DNA of 64,000 bases from DAOTTI01 sp034437795. Lineage in GTDB: Bacteria; Chloroflexota; UBA11872; UBA12225. The DNA lies in contig DAOTTI010000189.1 of assembly GCA_034437795.1 (NCBI GenBank), positions 21,195-85,194 of the forward strand, written 5' to 3'. The notes below the pieces were generated by a model that was not told the DNA's origin, made no database searches, and saw only the letters and a program-made list of their open reading frames with translations. A program made the position numbers and the translations under genes. This document shows, piece after piece, positions 1 to 8,282 of this stretch. Position 1 is the first letter of the stretch; every line of letters starts with the position of its first letter.

Positions 1-264
1 GGGACGCCGGTGCCGCCGGAGGCCCAGGCGGGGGCTGACGCCGCCCTGCGCGAAGCCTCTGGCAGGCTCGGCCTACCCCGCGACCAGTTGGCCGTGATAC
101 GGATCGAGCCCAGGGAGTGGAGCGATACGTCCCTGGGCTGCCCGCAGCCGGGGCAGATGTACGCCCAGGTGATCACGCCCGGCTACCTGATCATCGTCTC
201 GGGGCGCGGCCGGCAGTTGGAGTACCACACCGATACCCGCGGCCGCGTGGTGCTGTGCCGCTGA
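1..264 (+). CDS. C-terminal part of an unknown secreted-module protein
   Basis: The frame is already open at base 1, so this is the 3' end of a gene that begins outside the window. The 87 visible residues form a compact module with a SLGCPQPGQMYAQVITPGY core and a closing Cys. The same module, about 65-70% identical by eye, ends the protein encoded on the opposite strand at 512-1384. No function is known to me. The GTG at 10 could serve as a start, but the homologue has a signal segment and a second domain upstream, so an internal start is unlikely. The two copies converge and are about 250 bases apart. Confidence 0.6.
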   Translation, partial: GTPVPPEAQAGADAALREASGRLGLPRDQLAVIRIEPREWSDTSLGCPQPGQMYAQVITPGYLIIVSGRGRQLEYHTDTRGRVVLCR

Positions 265-426
265 GCCCTCTTTCTGTGCTTTTCTCGTCATCTCCCTCAA
301 GTAGGGTCGGCGACGTTCCACAGGAAGTCGCGACGCCGCAGAACCATCAACTTGAGAGAGCACAGCCCTGAAGCCAGGCTAGAACAGCACACGCCGGCGT
401 CGTTGAACCTTGAACCTTGAACTTGG

Positions 427-516
427 CCTAGTGCACCATCAGGCCAGCGATTTGGCATTGCCTTCCCTGGTGCGCGGGCTCGCATTCCCAAAGAGGTCGT
501 CTGAAACAGCACTAGG
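427..516 (+). repeat. 90-bp MITE-like repeat, copy A
   Basis: The element begins CCTAGTGC and ends GCACTAGG, a perfect 8-bp terminal inverted repeat. Related copies are seen at about 24421-24512 (same strand), 24940-25029 (opposite strand) and, more diverged, 29726-29812. It sits between the convergent secreted-module genes and supplies the TAG stop of the gene at 512-1384. Small size, terminal inverted repeats and several copies fit a non-autonomous transposable element, but no matching transposase can be assigned. Confidence 0.6.
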
Positions 517-1384
517 GGCACAGTACGAGCTGACCGCCGGTGGCGTTGGTGTGGTATTCCAGGCGCTGGCCGGCGCCGGAAACGATGATCAGGTAGCCGG
601 GCGTGATCACCTGGGCGTACATCTGCCCCGGCTGCGGACAGCCCAGGGAGGTGTCCGGCCACTCCCGTTCCTCCACCCGCTCCACCACGAGCTGCTCGCG
701 CGGCACGCCGAGGCGCGCGGCCGCGTCCCGCAGCACGGCCTCGACCGCAACTCCGGCGGCGGGATCCCCTACCATTGGCGTCGGCCTCGGCGCAGGCGTC
801 GGCGTTGGCGCAGCCGCCGGCGCACGCTCCCACTCGAACGGCGGATCGGTATTGAGCCGCTGCTGCAGGCCGCGGGGCCCGAGGAGCCACGTGCGATAGC
901 CATCGGTGAACGCCGTGAGGTTATCGGCCTTGCGCCAGACGAGCAAGCCCCCGGTGGTACGCTGCTCCGCGTTGCCGTTGATCGGGTTGAAGCGCTCTGG
1001 CTCCAGGCAGTCCCCCACCACCTCGGCGCCGATCAGGTGGCGCAGATTGGCGAACCCGAGCACGAACCCGCAGGGCGCCTGCGCCCCCGCCGGCCAGGGC
1101 ACGCCGGCAACGAGGATGGCACCGACGATGGCAGCGAGGCCCCACGCGGCCGCCCGCAGCACACGCGCCGGCCGGACCCCCGCGAGCGGGACGCGCGACG
1201 TCGCACAGAGGCTACTCCCGAGCACGACGTGCCTGGCGCGGCCGTCGGCCAGGGGGGCGCACAGCGCCGCGCAGAGGCCGCCGCGTGGGGCCTGCAGGGC
1301 CGAGGCGAACGCGCGCAGACGACGCAGGATGGCATGCGGGCGCGGCGCTCGTTGCGCCGGTCCGACCTGACGGTAGACAGCCAT
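512..1384 (-). CDS. Secreted or membrane-anchored protein of unknown function
   Basis: The 290-residue frame contains a hydrophobic segment at about residues 75-97 followed by an AQA-type cleavage site. The first 65 residues are basic, repeat-like and probably not translated; the true start is likely a later internal codon that I cannot fix. After the signal come a domain of about 80 residues (GGLLVWRKADNLTAFTDGY core, two Cys), a Pro/Thr-rich linker, and a module of about 80 residues shared with the partial gene at 1-264. I remember the first domain as recurrent in Chloroflexota proteins of unknown function; that is recall, not a search. The final TAG lies in repeat copy A. Confidence 0.6.
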   Translation of the reverse strand: MAVYRQVGPAQRAPRPHAILRRLRAFASALQAPRGGLCAALCAPLADGRARHVVLGSSLCATSRVPLAGVRPARVLRAAAWGLAAIVGAILVAGVPWPAGAQAPCGFVLGFANLRHLIGAEVVGDCLEPERFNPINGNAEQRTTGGLLVWRKADNLTAFTDGYRTWLLGPRGLQQRLNTDPPFEWERAPAAAPTPTPAPRPTPMVGDPAAGVAVEAVLRDAAARLGVPREQLVVERVEEREWPDTSLGCPQPGQMYAQVITPGYLIIVSGAGQRLEYHTNATGGQLVLCP

Positions 1385-1492
1385 AGTCCGGTACGGGTAT
1401 GCCGTTAGGCAAAGAGTACACTGGAACTCGCCTCAGGACGAGCGCCGGCATGGGGCACCAACACCGGGGACACCAGCAGAGGAGGGCACGCC

Positions 1493-2353
1493 GTGGTGGA
1501 ACCAGAGCTGATCGCAGACTACGCCTGCCATACGGGAGAAGGGCCATTGTGGCACCCCATGGAGCGGTGCGTGTACTGGTGCGACATCCCGCGCGGACGG
1601 ATCTTCCGTTACCACCCCGCGACGGGCCAGCACGAGCAGGTATTCGCCGGAGAGCCGGTCGGCGGGTTCACCATCCAGGACGACGGCTCGCTCCTGCTCT
1701 TCATGGCCAGGGGCGCTGTGCGCCGCTGGCGGCAGGGGGAGCTCACGACCCTGATCGACGAGATCCCGGAAGCGCGCCACTCGCGGTTTAACGACGTGAT
1801 TGCCGACCCCGCGGGGCGGGTCTTCGGCGGCACCATGGCCACAAAGGATGCGCCCGGCAAGCAGTACCGCCTGGACCCCGATCGCAGCCTGCACGTCGTG
1901 ATCGACCGCGTCCGCACGCCCAACGGCATGGGGTTCACGCCCGATCGGAGGCAGATGTACTTCACCGACTCGCCGGACCTGGCCATCTACAAGTTCGATT
2001 ACGACGAGCGGACCGGTGAGATCAGCAACCGGCGGGTGTTCGTCCAGACGGAGCCGGGCCAGGGCGTGCCGGACGGCATGACCGTGGACGCGGAAGGCTT
2101 CGTCTGGTCCGCACGCTGGGATGGGAGCTGCCTGGTTCGGTACGACCCCGAGGGAAGGGAAGAGCGCCGCGTCTACTTTCCGGCCAAGAAGGTGTCGAGC
2201 GTGACGTTCGGCGGCGACGACTACACCGACATCTACGTCACCACCGCCGGCGGGCACATCAAGGAGCAGGACGGGCCCCTGGCCGGCGCCCTCTTCCGGA
2301 TCAATCTGGGGATCAAGGGCGTGCCTGAGTTCCTCTCCCGGATCAGGGTGTAA
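1493..2353 (+). CDS. SMP-30/gluconolactonase family lactonase
   Basis: The 286-residue protein has the SMP-30/LRE beta-propeller layout. The four metal-binding residues of the family are present at expected spacing: Glu16 in TGEGPLW, Asn100 in RFNDV, Asn144 in PNGMGF and Asp194 in PDGM. Members hydrolyse sugar lactones using a divalent metal, so a role after sugar oxidation is likely; the substrate is not visible. The start is GTG, chosen because GAGGAGG-like sequence precedes it and the family N-terminus follows at once. A Gfo/Idh/MocA oxidoreductase begins 41 bases downstream; the pair could oxidise a sugar and open the lactone. Confidence 0.9.
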   Translation: MVEPELIADYACHTGEGPLWHPMERCVYWCDIPRGRIFRYHPATGQHEQVFAGEPVGGFTIQDDGSLLLFMARGAVRRWRQGELTTLIDEIPEARHSRFNDVIADPAGRVFGGTMATKDAPGKQYRLDPDRSLHVVIDRVRTPNGMGFTPDRRQMYFTDSPDLAIYKFDYDERTGEISNRRVFVQTEPGQGVPDGMTVDAEGFVWSARWDGSCLVRYDPEGREERRVYFPAKKVSSVTFGGDDYTDIYVTTAGGHIKEQDGPLAGALFRINLGIKGVPEFLSRIRV

Positions 2354-2394
2354 GGGGCGCGCGCCACCGCTCCGTGGGGGGCGGCGAGAGGACC

Positions 2395-3555
2395 ATGAGC
2401 GATCGCGTACGGATCGGCGTCATCGGGACCGGTCTGTTCACAGACCTGATGCACCTGCCCAATCTCAAGAGCCACCCCCGCGCCGACCTCGCCGCCATCT
2501 GCGGACGCAACCAGGAACGGGCCGGCCTGCTGGCGGCCAGGTACGCGATCCCCCAGGTCTATCACGACTACCGCCGGCTGATCGATCGCGGGCAGCTTGA
2601 CGCAGTGGTCGTCGCCACGCCCGACGACCTGCATTACCCGATGGTCATGCACGCGCTTGAGGCGGGGCTCCACGTGCTGTGCGAGAAGCCCCTGACCTTG
2701 ACCGTCGCGCAGGCGCAGGAGATGCTCGAGCGGGCCGAGGCGCGGGGCGTCAAGCATATGACCTACTTCACCTTCCGGTGGCTCCCGCCATACCGGTATC
2801 TCCACCACCTGATTGGCCAGGGATACCTCGGGCGTTGTTACCACGCCGAGTTCCGCTTCCTGGCCGGCTTTGGGCGCGTCCTGGCCTATAGCTGGCGGTT
2901 CGATGCGCGGCGCTCGCTCGGCGCGCTGGGCGACCTGGGGGCGCACCTGGTCGATCTGGCCCGCTGGCTGATCGGCGAGATCCAGCCGGTCGCGGCCACG
3001 CTGGATCGCTACGTTACGCGTCCGCGGCCCGAGAACGGGCGGCGGACGCGGTTCAAGCCGGCCAACGAGGCAGCGCACCTGCTGGTCCGCTTCACCAACG
3101 GCGCCCAGGGCAGCCTGCTGGCCAGCACCGTGGCGCACACCGCCGATCGTGGCCAGGAGCAGCAGCTTGTGTTCCACGGCCAGGGCGGGGCGCTGGAGGC
3201 CCGCCTGACGGGGCTCTGGGCCGAGCTCCAGGGCGCGCGCGCCACTGAGACGGCGTACAGGCCCCTAGCGGTACCGGACGAGTTCTGGGCCGGCGTGGAT
3301 CGCAGCCGGCCTCCCGAGGAGCAGGTCCGCCAGGTCTTCACTCGCCAGCCGGTGGCCGACCGGCAGTTCGTAGACGCCATCCTGCACGACCGGCCCATCA
3401 CCCCGAGCTTCTATGATGGCCTGAAGGCGCAGGAGGTCCTCGCCGCCGCGCTGGCGGCCGCGGCGCCATTCCCTGCGACCCGCGGGCCGGCTCGTTCTGC
3501 ACCACGAACGAGACCGCCATCGCGCACAAACAAAAACAAGCCGCTCAACCGCTAG
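2395..3555 (+). CDS. Gfo/Idh/MocA family NAD(P)-dependent oxidoreductase
   Basis: The N-terminus GVIGTGLFTDLMHLPNL is a Rossmann dinucleotide-binding loop. It is followed by the family motif EKPLTLT and a C-terminal alpha/beta substrate domain with DLGAHLVDLARWL. Such enzymes oxidise or epimerise sugars, inositols or related polyols. The ATG at 2395 is preferred over an upstream GTG because GGCGAGAGG lies just before it. The last 30 residues are Arg/Pro-rich and probably a run-on tail. It is co-directional with the SMP-30 lactonase, which supports a sugar oxidation pathway. Substrate unknown. Confidence 0.9.
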   Translation: MSDRVRIGVIGTGLFTDLMHLPNLKSHPRADLAAICGRNQERAGLLAARYAIPQVYHDYRRLIDRGQLDAVVVATPDDLHYPMVMHALEAGLHVLCEKPLTLTVAQAQEMLERAEARGVKHMTYFTFRWLPPYRYLHHLIGQGYLGRCYHAEFRFLAGFGRVLAYSWRFDARRSLGALGDLGAHLVDLARWLIGEIQPVAATLDRYVTRPRPENGRRTRFKPANEAAHLLVRFTNGAQGSLLASTVAHTADRGQEQQLVFHGQGGALEARLTGLWAELQGARATETAYRPLAVPDEFWAGVDRSRPPEEQVRQVFTRQPVADRQFVDAILHDRPITPSFYDGLKAQEVLAAALAAAAPFPATRGPARSAPRTRPPSRTNKNKPLNR

Positions 3556-3878
3556 ACGCGGGAGCAGCTTCGAGGAAGAAGGTAGGTTGGAAGCATCTTC
3601 ACCATACGCCCGCCGTATAAGAACGGCATAGGAGCGGATAAGAACGCCAATAGAACCCCGTCAGAATTCGGTTGGTGCGCCCCGCCACGCGCGGGCCAGG
3701 GTGAGGGCTCCTCCAGTCCCCTCTCCCTGTCAGAGACGGTCCGGGGACACGCGGCACGCCGCCGAGGCGGCCTTGAGCCCCCTCTCCCTCTGGGAGAGGA
3801 TCAGGGTGAGGGCTCCTTCAGTCCCTTCTCCCTGCGGCAAAGAGCCAGGGTGAGGGTCCCGCTGGCCAACAAGCTAGC
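3556..3878. repeat. Intergenic region with dispersed CCCTCTCCCT/AGGGTGAGGG palindromes
   Basis: No gene is evident. From about 3700 the DNA holds several copies of a short motif in which CCCTCTCCC is followed by GGGAGAGG and CAGGGTGAGGG, separated by CTCCTTCAGTCCC spacers. The same family of units recurs at about 5100-5200, 11640-11720, 19160-19420, 36670-36710, 40020-40055 and 48000-48150. It lies between convergent genes and could fold into hairpins that end transcription. Confidence 0.55.
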
Positions 3879-4898
3879 CTACGCCGCCCTACCCAGGTAG
3901 CGGTCGCGGCCATCCACCAGCGCCCGCAGCTTGGCGTCCGCGACCGACCGCGGGAGCATCCACAGGCCACAGTCGGGGTTGGCGTATTGCACGCGCCCGG
4001 GGCCCAGCACATGCTCGGCGTGCTCCAGGCGGCGCGCCACCTCATCCGGATGCTCGATCTGCAGGTCCTTCACGTCGATGACCCCGACACCGATGCCGAT
4101 CTTCGGGTCCAGGTCCTTGAGGTACTCCAGCTCCGCGTAACCGCGGCGGGCGAACTCCAGCAGGACGTGATCGGCGCCCAGGCGATTGAGAAAGCCGACC
4201 AGCTGCTGATAGTGCCCCTTCTGGATCGACTGGCCGCCGTAGTTGCCAAAGCACAGGTGCAGGGCCCGCTCCCTGGACGCCGGAACGCCCTCCAGCACGC
4301 GATTGATCGCCTCCGCTGCCAGTGACGCATCCTCGGGGTGGCCGGTGAGGTTGGCTTCGTCCACCTGGATCACGTCCGCGTCGACGTCTTTGACCTGCTC
4401 GTGCAGCACCTCGGCCAGCGCCAGGCACAGCGCCTGCCGGTCGCGATAGTGCCGGTCCAGCAGCACCTTGGCCAGCATGTAGGGGCTGGTCACGGTGAAC
4501 TTGATCCGCCGGCTGGTCAGGGCTCGCAGCGGGGCCGCGGCGGCGGCCAGGTTCAGGGCGCCTGCCCCCAGGGGGCCCGTCACCACGCCCGCCGGCGCCA
4601 CGCGATACGCCATCCCTTCCTGGCGAGCGAAGTCGGCAGCGTCGACGGCCATGATCCGCGTGCTGACCCCGTCCATCCGCCCGACGAAGTAGTCGATCAT
4701 CCCGTTCGTCTCAGGATGATTGACGTCAAAGCGAGACAGCTCCCCGTCCGAGAGGACGTCGATCCCCGCCAGCTCCTGCGTGCGGACGACGACGATGGTC
4801 GCGTCCCGCAGAGTGTCCCGCGTAGGATAGACCCGCAACCACTCGGGAGTGGGGTAGCTGCCAATGACGGTGGTCTGTATCGTGGCTGCTGCGGACAT
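3879..4898 (-). CDS. MetE C-terminal-like (UROD/MetE fold) zinc-dependent methyltransferase family protein
   Basis: The 339-residue protein resembles the catalytic barrel of cobalamin-independent methionine synthase without the N-terminal half. It starts with TTVIGSYPTP, as in the family. Probable zinc ligands are His214 and Cys216 in HLCFGNYG, Glu248 in LLEFA and Cys310 in NPDCGLWM, matching the His-x-Cys, Glu, Cys set of MetE. The family motif around DEPAL is changed to DEANL (about 180-184). Stand-alone versions include methionine synthases that use other methyl donors and carbon-sulfur lyases, so the reaction is uncertain. No methionine genes are nearby. Confidence 0.8.
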   Translation of the reverse strand: MSAAATIQTTVIGSYPTPEWLRVYPTRDTLRDATIVVVRTQELAGIDVLSDGELSRFDVNHPETNGMIDYFVGRMDGVSTRIMAVDAADFARQEGMAYRVAPAGVVTGPLGAGALNLAAAAAPLRALTSRRIKFTVTSPYMLAKVLLDRHYRDRQALCLALAEVLHEQVKDVDADVIQVDEANLTGHPEDASLAAEAINRVLEGVPASRERALHLCFGNYGGQSIQKGHYQQLVGFLNRLGADHVLLEFARRGYAELEYLKDLDPKIGIGVGVIDVKDLQIEHPDEVARRLEHAEHVLGPGRVQYANPDCGLWMLPRSVADAKLRALVDGRDRYLGRAA

Positions 4899-5356
4899 GG
4901 CCTGCTCGTCCTACGTCATGTACGTGCTGGTCCAACGTGGCATCCATGGTGCATCCGCCGGGTTCCTACCGATGGCCCCAACCTGGGAGAAGGTGACGTG
5001 CCTTGCCGCGCGTACCTCTAGCGCACAATTCCTCACGAGCGGTGTGCTCATTGCATCGCGTCCACCGCGGTCCAGGACGCGGCCCGGCATTCTCCACGAG
5101 CGGAGCCCTTACCCTAACCCTCTCCCACAGGGAGCGGGAATACACAGTGCTCTGCCAACGGGAGGGGAATACACAGTGCTCTGCCAACGGGAGCGGGAAG
5201 GCATCGCCGATGGTGCATCACGGAGGGTAAGGGTAGCGCGCACAGGGGGCGAGCGGCGCGGCTGCCGGAGACGTACGCAAGGGTCCAGATGACGCCCCGC
5301 CACGGCCCGCGTTCCCCCTCTCCGTGTCGGCACTGGAGCGGCGTGGGCCCCGCGGA
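4899..5356. repeat. Gene-free region with direct repeats
   Basis: No convincing gene. At about 5105-5205 there are two tandem copies of a unit reading GGGAATACACAGTGCTCTGC plus CAACGGGAG. Units of the CCCTCTCCG/GTTGGAGCGGG type occupy about 5320-5410 and run into the 3' end of the neighbouring endonuclease V gene. The first 100 bases form the upstream region of the MetE-like gene. Confidence 0.45.
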
Positions 5357-6172
5357 TCACACCCTCATGCCATTGCCCTCGTTCCCCTCTCCGTGTTGGA
5401 GCGGGGGTGGCGGGGCGAAGCCGCACGGTGGGGCCGGGTGGGGCAGGGGTGCGGCGCGGCCCCGGCCGAAGGGGGTGAGGTCGCTCCTCTCTCCCAGCGC
5501 GGCCCCGAACGGCAGCGGGAGCCGGCCGCCGGCGGCGTTGTGGGCCTGGCGCTGGGGCTCGGGCAGGCGGTAGCGAGTGGCGCAGCTCAATACGAGCCGC
5601 ACGGCAGTCGGCAGGTCGACGCGATGCCCGATAGAGACATAGAGGGGCTTCACTCCCGGCCGCGTGCGCACCGCCGCACCGACGACCTCACCGCGGTCGA
5701 GGATCGGCGCGGTGGCGCCTCGCTCGTCCCCGAGGGGACCGTGGCGGCCGACCAGCAGGGACTTCGCCGAGCCAATAGTGGGGATATCTAGCCACAGTCC
5801 CAGGTGCGAGGCGATGCCGAGGCGCCTTTGGTGGGCGATGCCCTGCCCGTCCACGATCAGCAGGTCCGGCTTCAGGCGCAGCTTCGCGAACGCCTCCAGG
5901 ATGGCCGGCGCCTCGCGGAACGAGAGCAGGCCAGGAACGTATGGGAAGCGGGTCGGCTGCTCCACCACGGCCACGTCGAGGAGCTCCAGGTCCGGGTAGC
6001 TCAGCACGGCGATCGCGGCGCGGGTCACGTCGGGCGCGGGGAAGCCGGCGTCCACCCCGGCCACGCGCCGCACCTCGCCAAACGCGTTCTCACGGATGAC
6101 GCGGGGCGCCAGGCGGCGCTGGATGGCCATTGCCTCCTCCGGCGTCACGTCCCAGCGATGTAGTTCAGACAT
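5357..6172 (-). CDS. nfi: Endonuclease V with a repeat-derived C-terminal tail
   Basis: Endonuclease V cleaves DNA (or RNA) near deoxyinosine/inosine and other deaminated bases. Catalytic residues are in place: Asp41 in GVDAGF, Glu87 in SFREAP, Asp108 in IVDGQG, Lys137 in IGSAKS, and His183 in SIGHR. The PYVPG wedge motif is at 77-81. The family normally ends soon after the RLPEPxRQAH segment (here 202-211). This frame runs on for about 60 more residues rich in Pro, Gly and Arg, encoded by a dispersed intergenic repeat also seen near 19265-19440. The tail is probably an accidental read-through after the normal 3' end was replaced. Gene stands alone. Confidence 0.9.
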   Translation of the reverse strand: MSELHRWDVTPEEAMAIQRRLAPRVIRENAFGEVRRVAGVDAGFPAPDVTRAAIAVLSYPDLELLDVAVVEQPTRFPYVPGLLSFREAPAILEAFAKLRLKPDLLIVDGQGIAHQRRLGIASHLGLWLDIPTIGSAKSLLVGRHGPLGDERGATAPILDRGEVVGAAVRTRPGVKPLYVSIGHRVDLPTAVRLVLSCATRYRLPEPQRQAHNAAGGRLPLPFGAALGERSDLTPFGRGRAAPLPHPAPPCGFAPPPPLQHGEGNEGNGMRV

Positions 6173-6329
6173 GGCTCGAGCCAGGCTCTTTCACACGGGC
6201 CGGCGCGACGGCGGGCGCCCGTAGTGGCGCTGCCCCGCCGCCGCAGGCCGGCCGCTACCGGCGGACCGCGCCTGCCTTGACGTACGCGGCGCGATCCGGC
6301 TCGCCATCGCCGTCTCGCTGGTGGCGCCG

Positions 6330-7472
6330 TTAGCGGCGGATCTCATTCGCCCTGATGTACTCCCAGTTAATGTCCTGGCCCAGGCCGGGGCGGGGCGACA
6401 CGTGGACGTAGCCCTGCTCGTCCATCGGATCGTCGAGGGCGTTGAGCCACGGCGCCGGCTGCTCGTAATCGAGGAAGGGGTGCAGCAGGCCGCGCTCGTA
6501 ATACTCACCGGGGATCCCCATGGCGCACAGGCAGTGGAGGTTCCCCGCGCCGCCGCCGTGGATCTCCAGGCGAACGCCGTGCGATTCGCACAGGTGGGCG
6601 ATCTTCATCACGGGGGTGATGCCGCCCACGTCGCCCACGCCGGCACGGCTGATATCCGACGCGCCCCGCACGATCCACTCGGCGCGGGTGAACATCTTGC
6701 CTTCGGCCGTCTCCGGCCCGACCACGGGGATGGACAGCTGCTGGGCCAGCCAGACGTACGACGAGATGCTGTGCTCGGCCATCGGCTCTTCGAACCAGTA
6801 GTAGTTGAGCTTCTCGAGCTCCTTCCCGATGTAGAGCGCCTCCTCGCGGCTGTAGTAGTGGTAGGAGTCGAGCATCAGCACCATGTCGTCGCCGACCGCC
6901 TCGCGGACAGCGCGGCACACGGCCACGTCCAGCTTGGGATTGGGCGCGCCGGGGATGGGGGGCATGATGGGGTGGATCTTGAAAGCGGTGTAGCCCCGGC
7001 TCCGGCAGGCCACGGCAAAGCTGGCGTAGGCCTCCGGCGAGTTCAGGCCGCCTTCCATGTCGTCACCGCACATCGTGCTGGCGTACGCCTTCACTCGGTC
7101 TCGATAGGCGCCCAGGAGCTTGTAGACCGGCTGGTTGAAGTAGCGTCCGGCCAGGTCCCACAGGGCCATATCCACCACGCCAATGACGCGGTCGGACAGC
7201 ATCCCCAGGTTCAAGCGCTGCCATTCCCGTAGGCGCTGCCAGAGCTTCTCGCGGTAAAACGGATCCTCCCCCAGGAGAGCCGGCTTGACCACACGCTGGA
7301 TCACCTCTGGACTGGCGCCGAAGGCGTAGCCCTCGTGGCCATCGTCGGTGACGATCGTCACCAGGCACTGCCTGGCGTCATGCTCAGGGCCGGGGTGAGC
7401 GTGGCCCTCCTCATCCCGAACAATCCTGGACTGGTAGTGGAACAGGGTGGTGCGGACGTCGGCGATCTTCAT
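6330..7472 (-). CDS. Enolase-superfamily (mandelate racemase/muconate-lactonizing type) sugar-acid dehydratase
   Basis: The 380-residue protein has the capping domain followed by the modified TIM barrel of the mandelate racemase group. Visible active-site elements are AFKIHP at the end of strand 2 (a variant of KxK), LDSYHYY, FEEPM and GPETAEG for the three metal ligands, and EIHGGGAGN carrying the general-base His. Such enzymes abstract the alpha proton of a sugar acid and usually dehydrate it. The start ATG at 7472 (MKIADVRTT) is the family N-terminus; the frame continues upstream to 8648 but only as an antisense shadow of two other genes. A related enzyme is encoded nearby on the other strand at 8283. 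Confidence 0.88.
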   Translation of the reverse strand: MKIADVRTTLFHYQSRIVRDEEGHAHPGPEHDARQCLVTIVTDDGHEGYAFGASPEVIQRVVKPALLGEDPFYREKLWQRLREWQRLNLGMLSDRVIGVVDMALWDLAGRYFNQPVYKLLGAYRDRVKAYASTMCGDDMEGGLNSPEAYASFAVACRSRGYTAFKIHPIMPPIPGAPNPKLDVAVCRAVREAVGDDMVLMLDSYHYYSREEALYIGKELEKLNYYWFEEPMAEHSISSYVWLAQQLSIPVVGPETAEGKMFTRAEWIVRGASDISRAGVGDVGGITPVMKIAHLCESHGVRLEIHGGGAGNLHCLCAMGIPGEYYERGLLHPFLDYEQPAPWLNALDDPMDEQGYVHVSPRPGLGQDINWEYIRANEIRR

Positions 7473-7613
7473 GACGTGACTGTACCCAGTCGTGCGGCTG
7501 GCACGGCGCGCGCCGGCGCGTGACGTCGTGATCGACCGCCCGCGCGTGCCTTCGGGAGGCCTCCCCCGGCGTAGCGCGCGCTGCGCCCCCGCCTGCGCGT
7601 TATCATCCGCCAC

Positions 7614-8180
7614 ATGGCACGCACGTTGACGCGCGATGAGGCATGGCAGATCCTGACCGAGTTCACCCAGGCGCCGGCGCTGATCCGCCACGCCCTGGCC
7701 GTCGAGGCGGCGATGCGGGCCCAGGCGCAGCGCTTCGGCGAAGATCCAGAGTACTGGGGCATCGTCGGCCTGCTCCACGACTTCGACTTCGAGCGCCATC
7801 CGACGGCAGACGAGCACCCCTTCGCCGGCGCGCAGATCCTGCGCGAGCGGGGGTACCCTGAGCTGGCTGAGGACATCCTCTCGCACGCCACCTACAGCGG
7901 GGTCCCTCGCGATACCGCCCTGCGCAAGGCGCTCTACGCCGTAGACGAGCTGACGGGGTTCATCACCGCCGTGGCGCTCGTCCGCCCCACCAAGAGCCTC
8001 TCTGATGTCGAGCCGTCGTCGGTGCGCAGGAAGATGAAGGATAAGGCCTTTGCCCGCGCCGTGAACCGCGAGGACATCATCAAGGGGGCGGAGGAGCTGG
8101 GCGTGGACCTGGACGAGCACATCCGCTTCGTCACCGAGTCGCTCAAGCCGGTGGCGAAGGAGCTCGGCCTCAATCCCTGA
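7614..8180 (+). CDS. HD-domain phosphohydrolase-like protein
   Basis: The 188-residue protein carries an HD-superfamily signature: a His in LIRHALAVE, the core LLHDFDFE, and SHATYSG. This is the usual His...His-Asp...His pattern for metal-dependent phosphohydrolases. Single-domain HD proteins of this length act on nucleotides or small phosphates, but the substrate cannot be read from sequence. It lies between two enolase-superfamily genes, in the same direction as the one at 8283, about 100 bases upstream of that start codon. A shared transcript is possible. Confidence 0.75.
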   Translation: MARTLTRDEAWQILTEFTQAPALIRHALAVEAAMRAQAQRFGEDPEYWGIVGLLHDFDFERHPTADEHPFAGAQILRERGYPELAEDILSHATYSGVPRDTALRKALYAVDELTGFITAVALVRPTKSLSDVEPSSVRRKMKDKAFARAVNREDIIKGAEELGVDLDEHIRFVTESLKPVAKELGLNP

Positions 8181-8201
8181 TGCACGCGGATGGTCGTGCA
8201 C

Positions 8202-8274
8202 AAGCTGGGGCGACACCAAGCTGGGGCGACACCAAGCTGGGGCGACACCAAACTGGGGCGACACCAAGCTGGGG
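8202..8274 (+). repeat. 16-bp tandem repeat in a 5' leader
   Basis: Four and a half head-to-tail copies of AAGCTGGGGCGACACC (copy 4 has one change, AAACTGGGG) lie directly upstream of the dehydratase gene at 8283. The truncated last copy, AAGCTGGGG followed by AGGC, supplies the purine-rich ribosome-binding site GGGGAGG. Copy-number change would alter the leader without moving the binding site. Confidence 0.85.
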
Positions 8275-8282
8275 AGGCACAC

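Noticed and set aside
2233..3177. Long open frames antisense to genes (for example 2233-3177, 9979-11118, 51020-52408, 53156-54163)
   Set aside because: High GC opens long frames opposite real genes; these lack family motifs and ribosome-binding sites, while the sense frames have clear domains.
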